DNA of 64,000 nucleotides from JBBSEX01 sp038239345 (lineage in GTDB: Bacteria > Acidobacteriota > Terriglobia > Bryobacterales > Bryobacteraceae), in contig JBBSEX010000007.1 of the NCBI GenBank assembly GCA_038239345.1, positions 1 to 64,000 on the forward strand, read 5' to 3'. Positions 42,450 to 51,506 of the stretch are shown here, piece after piece. The notes beneath the pieces are model-generated. The model saw only the letters and a list, made by a program, of their open reading frames with translations. It was not told the origin of the DNA and made no database searches. The translations under genes and the position numbers were made by a program. Each line of letters starts with the position of its first letter. The stretch's first letter is position 1.

Positions 42450-43784
42450 ATGAAGTCATCAGACAGCAACTACTTCAATATCGGCCGCCGTTTAACGCTC
42501 ATCTTGGCTCTGTTAATAGCGCTGATTCTAGGCGGAAACGGACTCGTGATTTTGCAGTTCGAGAGAGCTCGCCTGCAAACCGATCGTCTCACCGGCGTAA
42601 GCCAGCAGTTGATCGCGGTCCTGCGGCTTCAGGAAGGTCTTCTGTCTTTTCATCAGCGGCTGAACGAACTCGCGCAATCTAAGGACGCCCCTCGCTTGGT
42701 GGCCGAAGCCAAGCCATTGCGTACGGCTCTGCTGGAACAGACTCAAAGAGCACGGAGCGATCTTGCTTATTTGCCGTCTGAATTTCATGTAGACCCAGCA
42801 TTTCTAGCGGCTCTGGATGCGTTTGAGACTACGCTGCCATCGCAACTTCAGGACATCACCGACCTGGCTAACGGAGGCGACTGGACGGCTGTTCGCCTTC
42901 GCCTGGACAACGAACTAAGCCGCATGGAGACGACGACCTCCGCCCTTGTCAAGAACATTGACCGGGAGCTAAACGAAGAGCTGCCACGTGCCGTCGTGAA
43001 CATGAGAGATGTCCAGCGCAGGGCCTTTCTCATCGTGCCCGCAACGGCGATCTCCACCGTTCTTATCGCCGCATTCTTTGGCTGGGCCATAGCGCGACGC
43101 ATCCTGGAACTTCGCCTGGAAGAGCGGCTGAGCGAGCGCACGCGAATCGCCCGGGAATTGCACGATACCCTGCTGCAGAGTTTTCAAGGTGTGTTGATGA
43201 AGTTTTCCGCTGTGACATACATGATCCCCGATCGCCCCGCCGAAGCCCAGAAGGTTCTGGAGGGTGTGGTCGAGCAAGCCAGGCAGGCGATCAAGGAGGG
43301 CCGGGATGCGGTGCAAGGATTGCGATCGTCGAAGGTTGTCATCGGCGATCTTGCACGGGCGCTGCAGATGCTGGGACAAGTGTTTGCCGCCGATCAAACA
43401 GGCCCCGCTGCTCCAGAATTTCGTGTGGCCGTGGAGGGCGCCCCAAGAGAACTCGTTCCGCTTCTGCAGGACGACGTCTACCGGATTGCAGGCGAGGCGC
43501 TGCGCAATGCCTTCCGCCATTCAGAAGCGGGACGAATCGAGGTGGATATCCGATATGAACAACGGCAGCTTTCGGTACGGGTCCGTGACAACGGGAAGGG
43601 CATTGACCAGAAGGTTCTCGACCTAGGAGGGCGCGCCGGGCACTACGGTTTGGCTGGAATGCAGGAACGGGCCAAACTCGCCGGTGGCAAGCTGACGGTC
43701 TGGAGTCAACTCAGTTCCGGGACAGAGATCGAGCTGAGCATTCCAGGGTCGACAGCATTTGCAAAACCATCCGATGCGCGGTGA
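42450..43784 (+). CDS. NarL-type sensor histidine kinase (HisKA_3)
   Basis: The 444-residue kinase has two membrane segments (LTLILALLIALILGGNGLVI and FLIVPATAISTVLIAAFFGW) enclosing a long helical periplasmic region. The dimerisation and phospho-acceptor segment is RTRIARELHDTLLQSFQGVL with His238, and the ATPase has GEALRNAFRHSEAG, VRDNGKGID and GHYGLAGMQERAKLAGGKL. No LuxR-type response regulator is encoded in the window, so its target is unknown. It follows the solute-binding lipoprotein in the same direction and could read its ligand state. I choose the ATG with AAGG about ten bases upstream. Confidence 0.92.
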   Translation: MKSSDSNYFNIGRRLTLILALLIALILGGNGLVILQFERARLQTDRLTGVSQQLIAVLRLQEGLLSFHQRLNELAQSKDAPRLVAEAKPLRTALLEQTQRARSDLAYLPSEFHVDPAFLAALDAFETTLPSQLQDITDLANGGDWTAVRLRLDNELSRMETTTSALVKNIDRELNEELPRAVVNMRDVQRRAFLIVPATAISTVLIAAFFGWAIARRILELRLEERLSERTRIARELHDTLLQSFQGVLMKFSAVTYMIPDRPAEAQKVLEGVVEQARQAIKEGRDAVQGLRSSKVVIGDLARALQMLGQVFAADQTGPAAPEFRVAVEGAPRELVPLLQDDVYRIAGEALRNAFRHSEAGRIEVDIRYEQRQLSVRVRDNGKGIDQKVLDLGGRAGHYGLAGMQERAKLAGGKLTVWSQLSSGTEIELSIPGSTAFAKPSDAR

Positions 43785-43871
43785 TTAATCGCTTCGATCC
43801 GATCGCCGGAGGTCCTGACGGAGGCGTTGGTAGGATCGTTCCATGGCTTGCATGCGCCAGGATCGGAACAG

Positions 43872-46400
43872 ATGAGACAGCGGGCGATAGTTTTTCTTTG
43901 TGCGGTTTCACTGGCGTTTTCGCAGACTCTGGATCGGCCAGTGCGGGCCGTTACCGATCCCGGTGTCGTCACCACCCGGCAGAGCATTACTCCGGCGGGC
44001 ATTCCGCTGATTTTCGCGGGCCGCGTTTACGGGGCGGGCTTCGGTGGAGCGGATGATTTGTGGGTTCTCAGTTCCACTCATCTGTATCGCGTCGAGTGGC
44101 GTAGCGGTAAGGTTCTGGAATCAGCCGCGCATGAATCCGCTCCCGCCCCGCAGGGCTTGGCCATGGCCGGCGATCGTCCGTACATAGCGGCGACTGTACG
44201 CCGCGGCAAGCCGGGACTGTTCACGATGGCCGAAGGTCGATGGCGGCCCGTCGCGACGGATTTAGGCAAGATTAACGCGGGCTCCGTGGGAGTCGGCGGA
44301 GGTGTTGCCGTCGTACCGGTGACGGCTATTAACAGCGCCGCCGTAGTCGAATTGGAGTCCGGTAAGACCCGGGGGCAGATTCAAACAGGCATCGCTCCGT
44401 TTGGCGCTGTTGTGAATGGAGCGGGAACAATCGCGTTCGTCTCCAACTGGGGCGGCCGCGTTCCCACGAAGGGAGAGCGCACGGCGTTCGCGGGAACGAG
44501 TAAAGATGCCGACGCGGTGCTTGTAGATGCACTCGGCATTACGGCGTCGGGTACCGTATCCAGAATCGATCTAGCTGCAATGCGCGTTACCCAAACGATC
44601 CCTGTCGGCCTGCATCCCAACGGGCTCGCCTGGGACGAGGCAGCGCAACGGCTATACGTCGCCAACAACAATAGCGACAGCGTCACCGTGATCGATACGA
44701 AAACGAACGAAGTGCTGCGGCAGATCCCAATCCAACCGTTCGCGATGAATTTGGTGGGCATTGCGCCAACCGCGGTGGCGCTATCTGAGAATGGGCGCAA
44801 GCTATATGTGGCGTGTGGCGGCATCAATGCAGTGGCCGTAATCGACACCAAATCGTCGGCATTGGACGGGCTGATTCCAACGGGTTGGTATCCCGCGGCG
44901 ATCGCTCTCGGTCCCGAACAAAAACATCTGGCGATCTCGTCGCTTCTGGGCGTGGGATCGGGATGGCGCGAGAAACCCGATCACCGATTCGTCCACAACT
45001 ATCGAGGGTCGGTCAACGTCGTGGCGATTCCAGACGACGCGCAGTTAGCGAGTTTCACGACTGCGGTGGCCGAGAATAATCATCTACCGCTTGCCGGGGC
45101 AACGGTGGCGGTCGCGCCGCCAGACAGGACTCCGCGCATCGTTCCATCGCGTGCCGGAGACGCCTCACTGATCGAACACGTTGTTTATATCGTCAAGGAG
45201 AATCGCACTTACGATCAGGTATTGGGCGACATGTCGAAGGGGAATGGCGACCCTTCGCTAGTCATGTTTGGCCCCGAAGTGACGCCGAATACACATAAGC
45301 TTGCCGATGATTTTGTCCTTCTAGACAACTTCTATGCGTCGGGAGGAAATAGCGCCGACGGGCACCAATGGGTGACGCAAGCCAATGAAGTGTCTTACGC
45401 GTTGTGGCCCGGATATCAGGGCCGTAGTTATCCCTTCAACGGGACCGATCCCATGGCGATCTCACGCGGTGGAACAATTTGGGATTTAGCGCGCAAGCTC
45501 GGTAAAAGCGTTCGGGTATACGGGGAGTATGCGGGGTCGGCGCCGGATATGGGCAGCACACGGGCCGAATACCTGAAGCGCTGGAAAGCGGGTGAAGACT
45601 TCAGCGCCATCTGGAATGTCCAAGCTCCTATCGCGCATATGAACGAGTTTCTGGCGCACAACTATCCTCCGTATTCAAACACTGTTCCGGACGTGGTGCG
45701 GACCAGCATTTTTCTGAATGAGCTGGGCCAGTGGGAACGCGGTGGCACGATGCCTAACTTGTCGATTCTGGAAATAAATTGCGATCATACCTCCGGCACG
45801 GTACCCGGCGGGTCGACTCCAAAGGCCATGGTGGCCGACAACGATCTTGCCTTAGGACAAATAGTGGAAGCGTTGACGAAGTCGAAATTCTGGCCGAAGA
45901 TGGCGATTTTTGTCGTGGAGGACGATGCGCAAAACGGGGTCGATCATGTGGACGGGCACCGCACTGTGGCGCTGGCGATCAGCCCCTACACCCGGCGTGG
46001 GCATGTCGATTCTACATTCTATTCGCAGCAAAGTATGCTGAAAACGATTGAGTTGATGTTGGGATTGCCGACGCTATCGTTGTTCGATTTGATCGCTAAC
46101 GATATGCGCGCCAGTTTCACAAGCACGCCGGAGCTTACGCCCTATGCGGCCTTGACTCCCCAGCAGAATCTGTTCGAGACGAATCCCAGGATCAAGGCGC
46201 TCAAGGGACCGGCTCGATCCGCCGCTGTCGCTTCCATTAAGATGAATTGGTCGGTGCCCGACGCGGTTCCCTCTGAGCGGCTGAATCGCATTCTGTGGGG
46301 GCAGATAAAGGGGTGGCAAACGGCCTACCCCATTGCCCGGCATGCTTTGTTCGCGCCGCTTTCAGTGGATATCGAAGATGAGGAGCGCGGGGAAAAGTGA
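43872..46400 (+). CDS. Exported beta-propeller/phosphoesterase fusion
   Basis: The product from the ATG at 43872 has 842 residues and starts MRQRAIVFLCAVSLAFS, a signal peptide. The first half is a YncE-like propeller: GLHPNGLAWDEAAQRLYVAN, then NNSDSVTVIDTKTNEVLRQI and GWYPAAIALGPEQKHLAISS. The second half is an alkaline phosphatase-superfamily phosphoesterase (IEHVVYIVKENRTYDQVLGD, LSILEINCDHTSG and PKMAIFVVEDDAQNGVDHVD), as in acid phosphatases and phospholipase C-like enzymes. The substrate is probably a phosphate ester outside the cell. It is not coupled to the histidine kinase, despite the short gap. Confidence 0.86.
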   Translation: MRQRAIVFLCAVSLAFSQTLDRPVRAVTDPGVVTTRQSITPAGIPLIFAGRVYGAGFGGADDLWVLSSTHLYRVEWRSGKVLESAAHESAPAPQGLAMAGDRPYIAATVRRGKPGLFTMAEGRWRPVATDLGKINAGSVGVGGGVAVVPVTAINSAAVVELESGKTRGQIQTGIAPFGAVVNGAGTIAFVSNWGGRVPTKGERTAFAGTSKDADAVLVDALGITASGTVSRIDLAAMRVTQTIPVGLHPNGLAWDEAAQRLYVANNNSDSVTVIDTKTNEVLRQIPIQPFAMNLVGIAPTAVALSENGRKLYVACGGINAVAVIDTKSSALDGLIPTGWYPAAIALGPEQKHLAISSLLGVGSGWREKPDHRFVHNYRGSVNVVAIPDDAQLASFTTAVAENNHLPLAGATVAVAPPDRTPRIVPSRAGDASLIEHVVYIVKENRTYDQVLGDMSKGNGDPSLVMFGPEVTPNTHKLADDFVLLDNFYASGGNSADGHQWVTQANEVSYALWPGYQGRSYPFNGTDPMAISRGGTIWDLARKLGKSVRVYGEYAGSAPDMGSTRAEYLKRWKAGEDFSAIWNVQAPIAHMNEFLAHNYPPYSNTVPDVVRTSIFLNELGQWERGGTMPNLSILEINCDHTSGTVPGGSTPKAMVADNDLALGQIVEALTKSKFWPKMAIFVVEDDAQNGVDHVDGHRTVALAISPYTRRGHVDSTFYSQQSMLKTIELMLGLPTLSLFDLIANDMRASFTSTPELTPYAALTPQQNLFETNPRIKALKGPARSAAVASIKMNWSVPDAVPSERLNRILWGQIKGWQTAYPIARHALFAPLSVDIEDEERGEK

Positions 46401-46463
46401 GGCACTTTGTCCTTGTTTCACGCGTACACGGGTAGAGGAAGAAACTTGTCTTACAACACAACA

Positions 46464-48446
46464 ATGGGAATTCGGAACGGGATGTCTCGCGTCTTATTAT
46501 TCGCAATCTTAGGTAGCGCCTGCGCATTCGCCGATCCGCTGACGATCACAATTTCAGGAACTGGTAGCGGAACGTGGGGGGGGCGCATTTTTTATCAATC
46601 GGCATTCACGTTTACTTCTACTACCGACAGCAGCACCGTGGTGAAGCCATCCTGTTGCAACGCACTGACGACGGGCAGTGGCACACCGACTACCTTTACC
46701 GTCGCGGCGCTGGGGAGTGGAAGCCTCACCGGCGATCAATCGGTGTACACATTCGGCAGCGCGGGATCCGTGGGGCTCACTCACTACAACGGCAACGATG
46801 TTCTCGATTTCGACGATCCAGCACTGAAGGGATATGCATTCGATAAGAGCATCGGTCCGCTGACGGGAATGCCGTCCTACGTCGGCGCGTGTCCGGGTAG
46901 TAACTGCAGCAGCTTTGAAACGAACGCCGGAACATTTTCGTTTAGTGCTGTTTCTTCGGTTACGCTGACAATTGTTCGCGGAGGCACCGCGACACAAGCT
47001 CCGGCCATCACCAAGGTGTTGGATCAAGCCGCGGGAAGCACACATCTAACCGCCGGAATGCCGATCGAAATCATCGGCGCGGGGCTCGGCGCCTCTGCTA
47101 CGGACGCAGCAACAATCATGATCGGTTCACGGACCGCGCCAATCCTATCGTTCATCACTTCCACTGACTTGATCGCCCAGATTCCCACCGACGTACCTGT
47201 GGGAACCACGGCCGTCACGGTAAGCTATAAGGGCGCCACGTCAGCGGCATTTCCGATTCAGATCGACTCGCTGGCACCGCATATTCAGAAGCCCGTGAGC
47301 GGAGCATTTTTCGACACCGCGGGCAAAGTAATTACCGCCGCGCATCCCGCTCCGCCAAACACACAGGTGTACCTGGTGGCTATCGGATTAGGGGCCACGA
47401 ATCCGGCGCAAGGGACGAACGTTATCGCGGCCAGCAAGGCTGCCACCACGCTTCCAGTCCAGGTAATGGTTGGCAACAAACTGGTGCCGACCGATTATGC
47501 GGGCTTGTTTGTTGGCGGCACCCCTGGCACCTACCAAGTGCTTTTCAAGGTTCCGGCGGATGTTCCGGCTGGCGATCAAACCGTAACCATAATCGTCGGC
47601 GGCATCACTAGCAACCCGGTTACGCTTACCGTCGCGGCTCCAGGACCCGTCATCGGCGCTGTCGTGAACGCAGCGACATACCAAGCCAAGGGCGCGGCGC
47701 CCAATTCGTTCCTGACGATTTTTGGTACCAGCTTCGGCACGCAGGATACCGCCACCAACATCTTCCCGGCAACGGCATTCCAAGGAGTGTCGGTCTTGTT
47801 CAACGGCGTACCCGCACCGCTTTATTACGTGTTCGGATCGCTGGGCCAGATCAACCTCGTGTTGCCCAGCGAACTGCCCGAAGGCGGCACTGTGAATGTA
47901 CAAGTGCAAACCGCACAAGGCACCAGTGCGGCATTTCCAGTGCAGACTGCAGCGGCGGATGTGGGCCTGTTCCGCATCCCCGATCCGTCCAAGCCATCGC
48001 GAAACAATGGCGCCGTGCTGATCGCCAATACCGTGTGGCGCGTCATGCCGTCGTCGATGGCCACTGCGATTGGCTTCCCGTCTTGCGCCGGAGCTACCCC
48101 CTCAACCGTTTGCGGCCAACCGGCGAATACTGGCGATACGTTAGTGGTATTTCTTACCGGACTGGGTAAGGCGACACCCAACGGAGACGCCGCGGGCCAA
48201 CCGCTAGCCACCGGATCCATCGCGCCCGTTAGTGGATCGCCACTCTATTACACGGTGTTGAAGCCAACAGCCAAGATCGGTGGAATTGCTACGCCAGTGC
48301 TCTTCTCCGGCATCACTCCGGGGAATGCCGCGCTATATCAAATCAACCTCGCTATACCAGGCGGAGTGCAGCCGGGCGATGATGTGCCGATCGTCATCAC
48401 GATGCCCAACGGCAGCACGGATACGGTGACCATCGCCGTCCGCTAG
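46464..48446 (+). CDS. Exported repeat protein of the Solibacter (TIGR03437) type
   Basis: The product of about 660 residues has a signal peptide (LLFAILGSACAFA), an N-terminal domain with CCNALTTGSG and NCSSFETNAGTFSF, and two or three IPT/TIG-like units such as GMPIEIIGAGLGASATDAAT. The C-terminal region carries the hallmark of the TIGR03437 family: VVNAATYQAKGAAPNSFLTI, FGTSFG, SLGQINLVLPSELPEGG and VFLTGLGKATPNGD. The family is greatly expanded in Solibacter and relatives, probably as a surface adhesin or carbohydrate binder. Starts at 46407, 46464 and 46482 are possible. Confidence 0.85.
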   Translation: MGIRNGMSRVLLFAILGSACAFADPLTITISGTGSGTWGGRIFYQSAFTFTSTTDSSTVVKPSCCNALTTGSGTPTTFTVAALGSGSLTGDQSVYTFGSAGSVGLTHYNGNDVLDFDDPALKGYAFDKSIGPLTGMPSYVGACPGSNCSSFETNAGTFSFSAVSSVTLTIVRGGTATQAPAITKVLDQAAGSTHLTAGMPIEIIGAGLGASATDAATIMIGSRTAPILSFITSTDLIAQIPTDVPVGTTAVTVSYKGATSAAFPIQIDSLAPHIQKPVSGAFFDTAGKVITAAHPAPPNTQVYLVAIGLGATNPAQGTNVIAASKAATTLPVQVMVGNKLVPTDYAGLFVGGTPGTYQVLFKVPADVPAGDQTVTIIVGGITSNPVTLTVAAPGPVIGAVVNAATYQAKGAAPNSFLTIFGTSFGTQDTATNIFPATAFQGVSVLFNGVPAPLYYVFGSLGQINLVLPSELPEGGTVNVQVQTAQGTSAAFPVQTAAADVGLFRIPDPSKPSRNNGAVLIANTVWRVMPSSMATAIGFPSCAGATPSTVCGQPANTGDTLVVFLTGLGKATPNGDAAGQPLATGSIAPVSGSPLYYTVLKPTAKIGGIATPVLFSGITPGNAALYQINLAIPGGVQPGDDVPIVITMPNGSTDTVTIAVR

Positions 48447-48459
48447 CTGGATAAGAATC

Positions 48460-48487
48460 GAGCACCTCGCCCCTGCGCGGGGTGTTC
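48460..48487 (+). terminator. Hairpin between convergent genes
   Basis: GAGCACC (48460-48466) pairs with GGTGTTC (48481-48487) and inner bases add CC/GG pairs around CCTGCGC. The following GATTTAATTA is A/T-rich but not a strong T run. It probably terminates the TIGR03437-type gene and, in reverse, the DUF4920 gene. It is one of only two convergent junctions in the window with any spacing. Confidence 0.55.
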
Positions 48488-48494
48488 GATTTAA

Positions 48495-48941
48495 TTAAAG
48501 AATGACCGCGCCAGTTCCGCGAATTCGATACGTCACACTGCCGGATTTGATCGACTCCGGGTGGAACGTTCGGCCTTGCTCTTCAGCTTCGTGCCGTGCC
48601 TTTTCCACCGCCGCCTCTTTAGTCATCTCGATCTTCTCCAGCTTGCCTTCCGCAATAGCCGTCTTGCCCACCGCGTCTTTTGGGAACACGATCTCTCCGT
48701 CGTTCACACTGATCCGGATCATCTTATTGGATGCCGTGTCGATCAGCGCCATCCAGCAGCCGGCCATCTGGCAAACCTCGGTTACCTTCCCTTTCACCTG
48801 CACGATCTTTCCGACATAGTCCGCTGGACTCGCACTCAGGCGGTCAATGGAAATGGGGTCTTTCAGAGTAAGGGGGACACCAAGTTTTATCTCGGCGGCA
48901 AACAAGGAACCTGTAAGCAGAAAGGCGGCGGCAATTCTCAT
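48495..48941 (-). CDS. DUF4920 exported protein
   Basis: The 148-residue protein has a short signal peptide (MRIAAAFLLTGSLFAA) and the family pattern VGKIVQVKGKVTEVCQMAGC followed by WMALIDTASNKMIRI, an OB-fold-like domain with two cysteines five residues apart. The C-terminal helix is charged (EAAVEKARHEAEEQGRTFHP). Such proteins are exported and may bind metal or haem through the Cys pair. Function unknown. It is separated from the methyltransferase gene upstream by ten bases, so the two may be cotranscribed. Confidence 0.8.
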   Translation of the reverse strand: MRIAAAFLLTGSLFAAEIKLGVPLTLKDPISIDRLSASPADYVGKIVQVKGKVTEVCQMAGCWMALIDTASNKMIRISVNDGEIVFPKDAVGKTAIAEGKLEKIEMTKEAAVEKARHEAEEQGRTFHPESIKSGSVTYRIRGTGAVIL

Positions 48942-48951
48942 ATCGTCTTGA

Positions 48952-50166
48952 TTATCGCAGCAATTTACGCAGACGGAACCATCGCGATGACTGCAATCGA
49001 TTGAGGTCGCCGCGCGCCAGATCCAGCTCCGACGACAACGTCACGACGCGCCGATTCTTTTCCTCGATCTCAGCGTCAAGCTTCATCGCCCAATCGGTAC
49101 GCTCTCCAAATTCGGCCTGCAATGTGCGCATTTGTTCGTGACTCTTGAGCGCGTCGGCTTGCAACTGGGTGGCCCACGCCGTCCGCTGCTGCAGTTGACG
49201 CTCCAGATCCTGCGCCCACTCCGTGCGAGCGACAAGATCCGCTAGCGCCTCGTCCCAGAGGCTTTGCAGCGTCGCCAACTGCTGCTTGCTCTCGTTAATT
49301 TCCTGGCCGCGCAGGACCAATGTGGCGTCACGCTGGTCGAGCTCTTTCGCCATGCGCTCGCAATTCCGCTGCTGCTCGTGGATGTGTTCGACGAGTTCCC
49401 CGATGGCATCCGGCGGCGGAGCAAATCGTTGTTTTCCCGCAACCAATGGCAACGACCATGGATGGGGATGCAGGATGCCGAACTCCGGATAAGTCTGTGG
49501 CGCAAACTCGACGTGATCAAATCCGGCATCGCGCAGCACCTTTCGCAGACCTGTTTCGGAGAAGCGTCGCATCTCCAAGGTCGAACCGTCGCCCCCGTGG
49601 AATACGAGGTCTTCGAAGATCTGTAGCTCGCCTCCCGCTGTCCGATTCACCAGGATCATCCGGTCGCCAAGCGTGACCACGCTATAGCTTTTCAAGTCCG
49701 CAAAATGCTCGGTTGTATCCGGATCGAGCGAGTATGGGACCGTCATGATCAACATCCCGCGGGGCTTCAGCAGACGCTGAATGTTGAGGAAAGCATCCTC
49801 CACCGGCGGCGCCGCATGCTCCAGCACTTCGCTCGATAGAACGACGTCGAAACGCCCGAAATCGTTATCGTCCAATTGCGTAATGTCGAGTTTTGGTTCT
49901 TTGTGGAAGAACGTGTTCGTATAGTCGAACTTCTCGACGAGCTGTTCGGCGTAATCTTGCGAGTCGCTCATCCCCAGAATCCGAATGCGCTTCATTACAG
50001 GAAACTGCGGCAGGATCAAGGCCGCGCCGAAAAGCTCCCGCGACAAGAGATGAATCAAAGCGCGCAAACGAACGGAAGAGCCACATTGAGCGCAGCTTTG
50101 GGTTTCACGCTCCATGGTCCCGCTGAATTCGTTTTGCTGGCCGCAGATATTACAAACGAAGTGCAA
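48952..50166 (-). CDS. Class I methyltransferase with zinc ribbon and C-terminal coiled coil
   Basis: The 404-residue protein starts with a zinc ribbon (CNIC and CAQC pairs near residues 5-30), followed by a SAM-dependent methyltransferase domain (RIRILGMSDSQDYAEQLVEK, RFDVVLSSEVLEHAAPPVED and LKPRGMLIMTVPYSLDPDTT). From about residue 255 to the end lies a long coiled coil in which RTxWAxxL recurs three times (RTEWAQDL, RTAWATQL, RTDWAMKL), closing with SRWFRLRKLLR. This tail is known from polysaccharide-cluster enzymes. A substrate in surface glycan synthesis is likely but not shown. Confidence 0.82.
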   Translation of the reverse strand: MHFVCNICGQQNEFSGTMERETQSCAQCGSSVRLRALIHLLSRELFGAALILPQFPVMKRIRILGMSDSQDYAEQLVEKFDYTNTFFHKEPKLDITQLDDNDFGRFDVVLSSEVLEHAAPPVEDAFLNIQRLLKPRGMLIMTVPYSLDPDTTEHFADLKSYSVVTLGDRMILVNRTAGGELQIFEDLVFHGGDGSTLEMRRFSETGLRKVLRDAGFDHVEFAPQTYPEFGILHPHPWSLPLVAGKQRFAPPPDAIGELVEHIHEQQRNCERMAKELDQRDATLVLRGQEINESKQQLATLQSLWDEALADLVARTEWAQDLERQLQQRTAWATQLQADALKSHEQMRTLQAEFGERTDWAMKLDAEIEEKNRRVVTLSSELDLARGDLNRLQSSRWFRLRKLLR

Positions 50167-50210
50167 GGCTTTATTGTAAGCACTGGGCGCGGGTTGGATA
50201 CACTTTGGAG

Positions 50211-51506
50211 ATGCGCAAAGCCCTTCTCAGCCTGCTTCTGGCTACCTCTGTATTTGCAGCGCCCGCGGTTACCGTCATCAAGGGTGCGCGGCTGTTCGAT
50301 GGAAAGAGCAATGCCGTGGTCTCGCCGGGAATTATCGTGGTCTCGGGCACAACGATTCTAGCGCTGGGGGCGAGCGCCACGATTCCCGCCGGCGCTCAAA
50401 TTATCGATCTTGGCGATGTCACGCTACTGCCGGGTTTCATCGACGCACATACGCATCTTTCCCTGCCCTATCACGACGATTTCAATGCCGGAACGTTAAT
50501 CGACATGCAGAAATCCTCCGCCGAAAAAGCTCTCGACGCGTCCGTCGTAACGAGAGTGACGCTGCTGGCTGGCTTCACAACCGTTCGCGATGTAGGCGCG
50601 GAAGATTTTCTCGATGTAGCTTTGCGCAATGCCATCGCGAGCGGCAGCATCGTCGGACCGCGGATGCTGGTGTCGGGGAAGGCGATCGGCACCACTGGCG
50701 GTCATTGCGACGGACTTGCCGGCTTCCCATTTAATTTCTACGGCCGCGAATCGGGAATACAAGATGGCATCGCCAATAGCCCCGATCAGATGCGCCAGGC
50801 AGTTCGCTTCGACATCAAATATGGTGCCGACGTGATAAAGACCTGCGCTACCGGCGGCGTGTTATCGCCGACCGACGCAGTGGACACCCCGCAACTGACG
50901 CAAGCCGAGCTGGATGCGTTAGTGGACGAAGCACATTCTCTGGGACGTAAGACCGCGGCCCATGCGCATGGAGCGGCCGGAGCAAAGCGGGCCATTCGCG
51001 CGGGTATCGATTCGATTGAACATGGATCGTTCCTGGACGATGAGGCGCTGGATATGATGCGGACAAAAGGCACGTATTATGTTCCAACGCTGATGGCGAT
51101 CCAAGGCCTGCGGGAGCGCTTCAATCAAGGCGGCCATATTCCTCCGCTGATGGAGGCTAAGGCTCGCGCGGCGATGTCGGCGCTGGACGAAACGGTAAGC
51201 AAGGCGATCCGCAAGGGCATTAAAATCGCCCTCGGCACAGATGCGGGAGTTTATCCACACGGACGCAACGCGGAGGAAATGGGACAACTGGTGAGGCTCG
51301 GCATGAAGCCGATTGACGCCATCAAGGCGGGTACGACGGTGGATGCCGAACTTCTGGGGATGTCCAATAAAATCGGCTCGCTCGAAGCAGGCAAGCTGGC
51401 CGACATCGTTGCGGTGCCCGGCAATCCACTGGAAGACATTCATCGCGTGGAAAAGGTTTTGTTCGTGATGAAGGAAGGCACTATTTACCGCAATGACAAG
51501 AAATAA
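50211..51506 (+). CDS. Exported amidohydrolase (imidazolonepropionase-like)
   Basis: The product of 431 residues has a signal peptide (MRKALLSLLLATSVFAAPAV) and the metal-dependent amidohydrolase fold: GFIDAHTHLSLPYHDDF with the first HxH, GGHCDG near residue 163, KTAAHAHGAAGAKRAIRAGI, SIEHGSF with the later His, and GTDAGVYPHGRN with the catalytic Asp. Related exported enzymes cleave peptides ending in Arg/Lys or acyl-amides. It overlaps the M28 peptidase gene downstream by 14 bases, suggesting a peptide-degradation pair. A TTG at 50205 would add two residues. Confidence 0.88.
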   Translation: MRKALLSLLLATSVFAAPAVTVIKGARLFDGKSNAVVSPGIIVVSGTTILALGASATIPAGAQIIDLGDVTLLPGFIDAHTHLSLPYHDDFNAGTLIDMQKSSAEKALDASVVTRVTLLAGFTTVRDVGAEDFLDVALRNAIASGSIVGPRMLVSGKAIGTTGGHCDGLAGFPFNFYGRESGIQDGIANSPDQMRQAVRFDIKYGADVIKTCATGGVLSPTDAVDTPQLTQAELDALVDEAHSLGRKTAAHAHGAAGAKRAIRAGIDSIEHGSFLDDEALDMMRTKGTYYVPTLMAIQGLRERFNQGGHIPPLMEAKARAAMSALDETVSKAIRKGIKIALGTDAGVYPHGRNAEEMGQLVRLGMKPIDAIKAGTTVDAELLGMSNKIGSLEAGKLADIVAVPGNPLEDIHRVEKVLFVMKEGTIYRNDKK

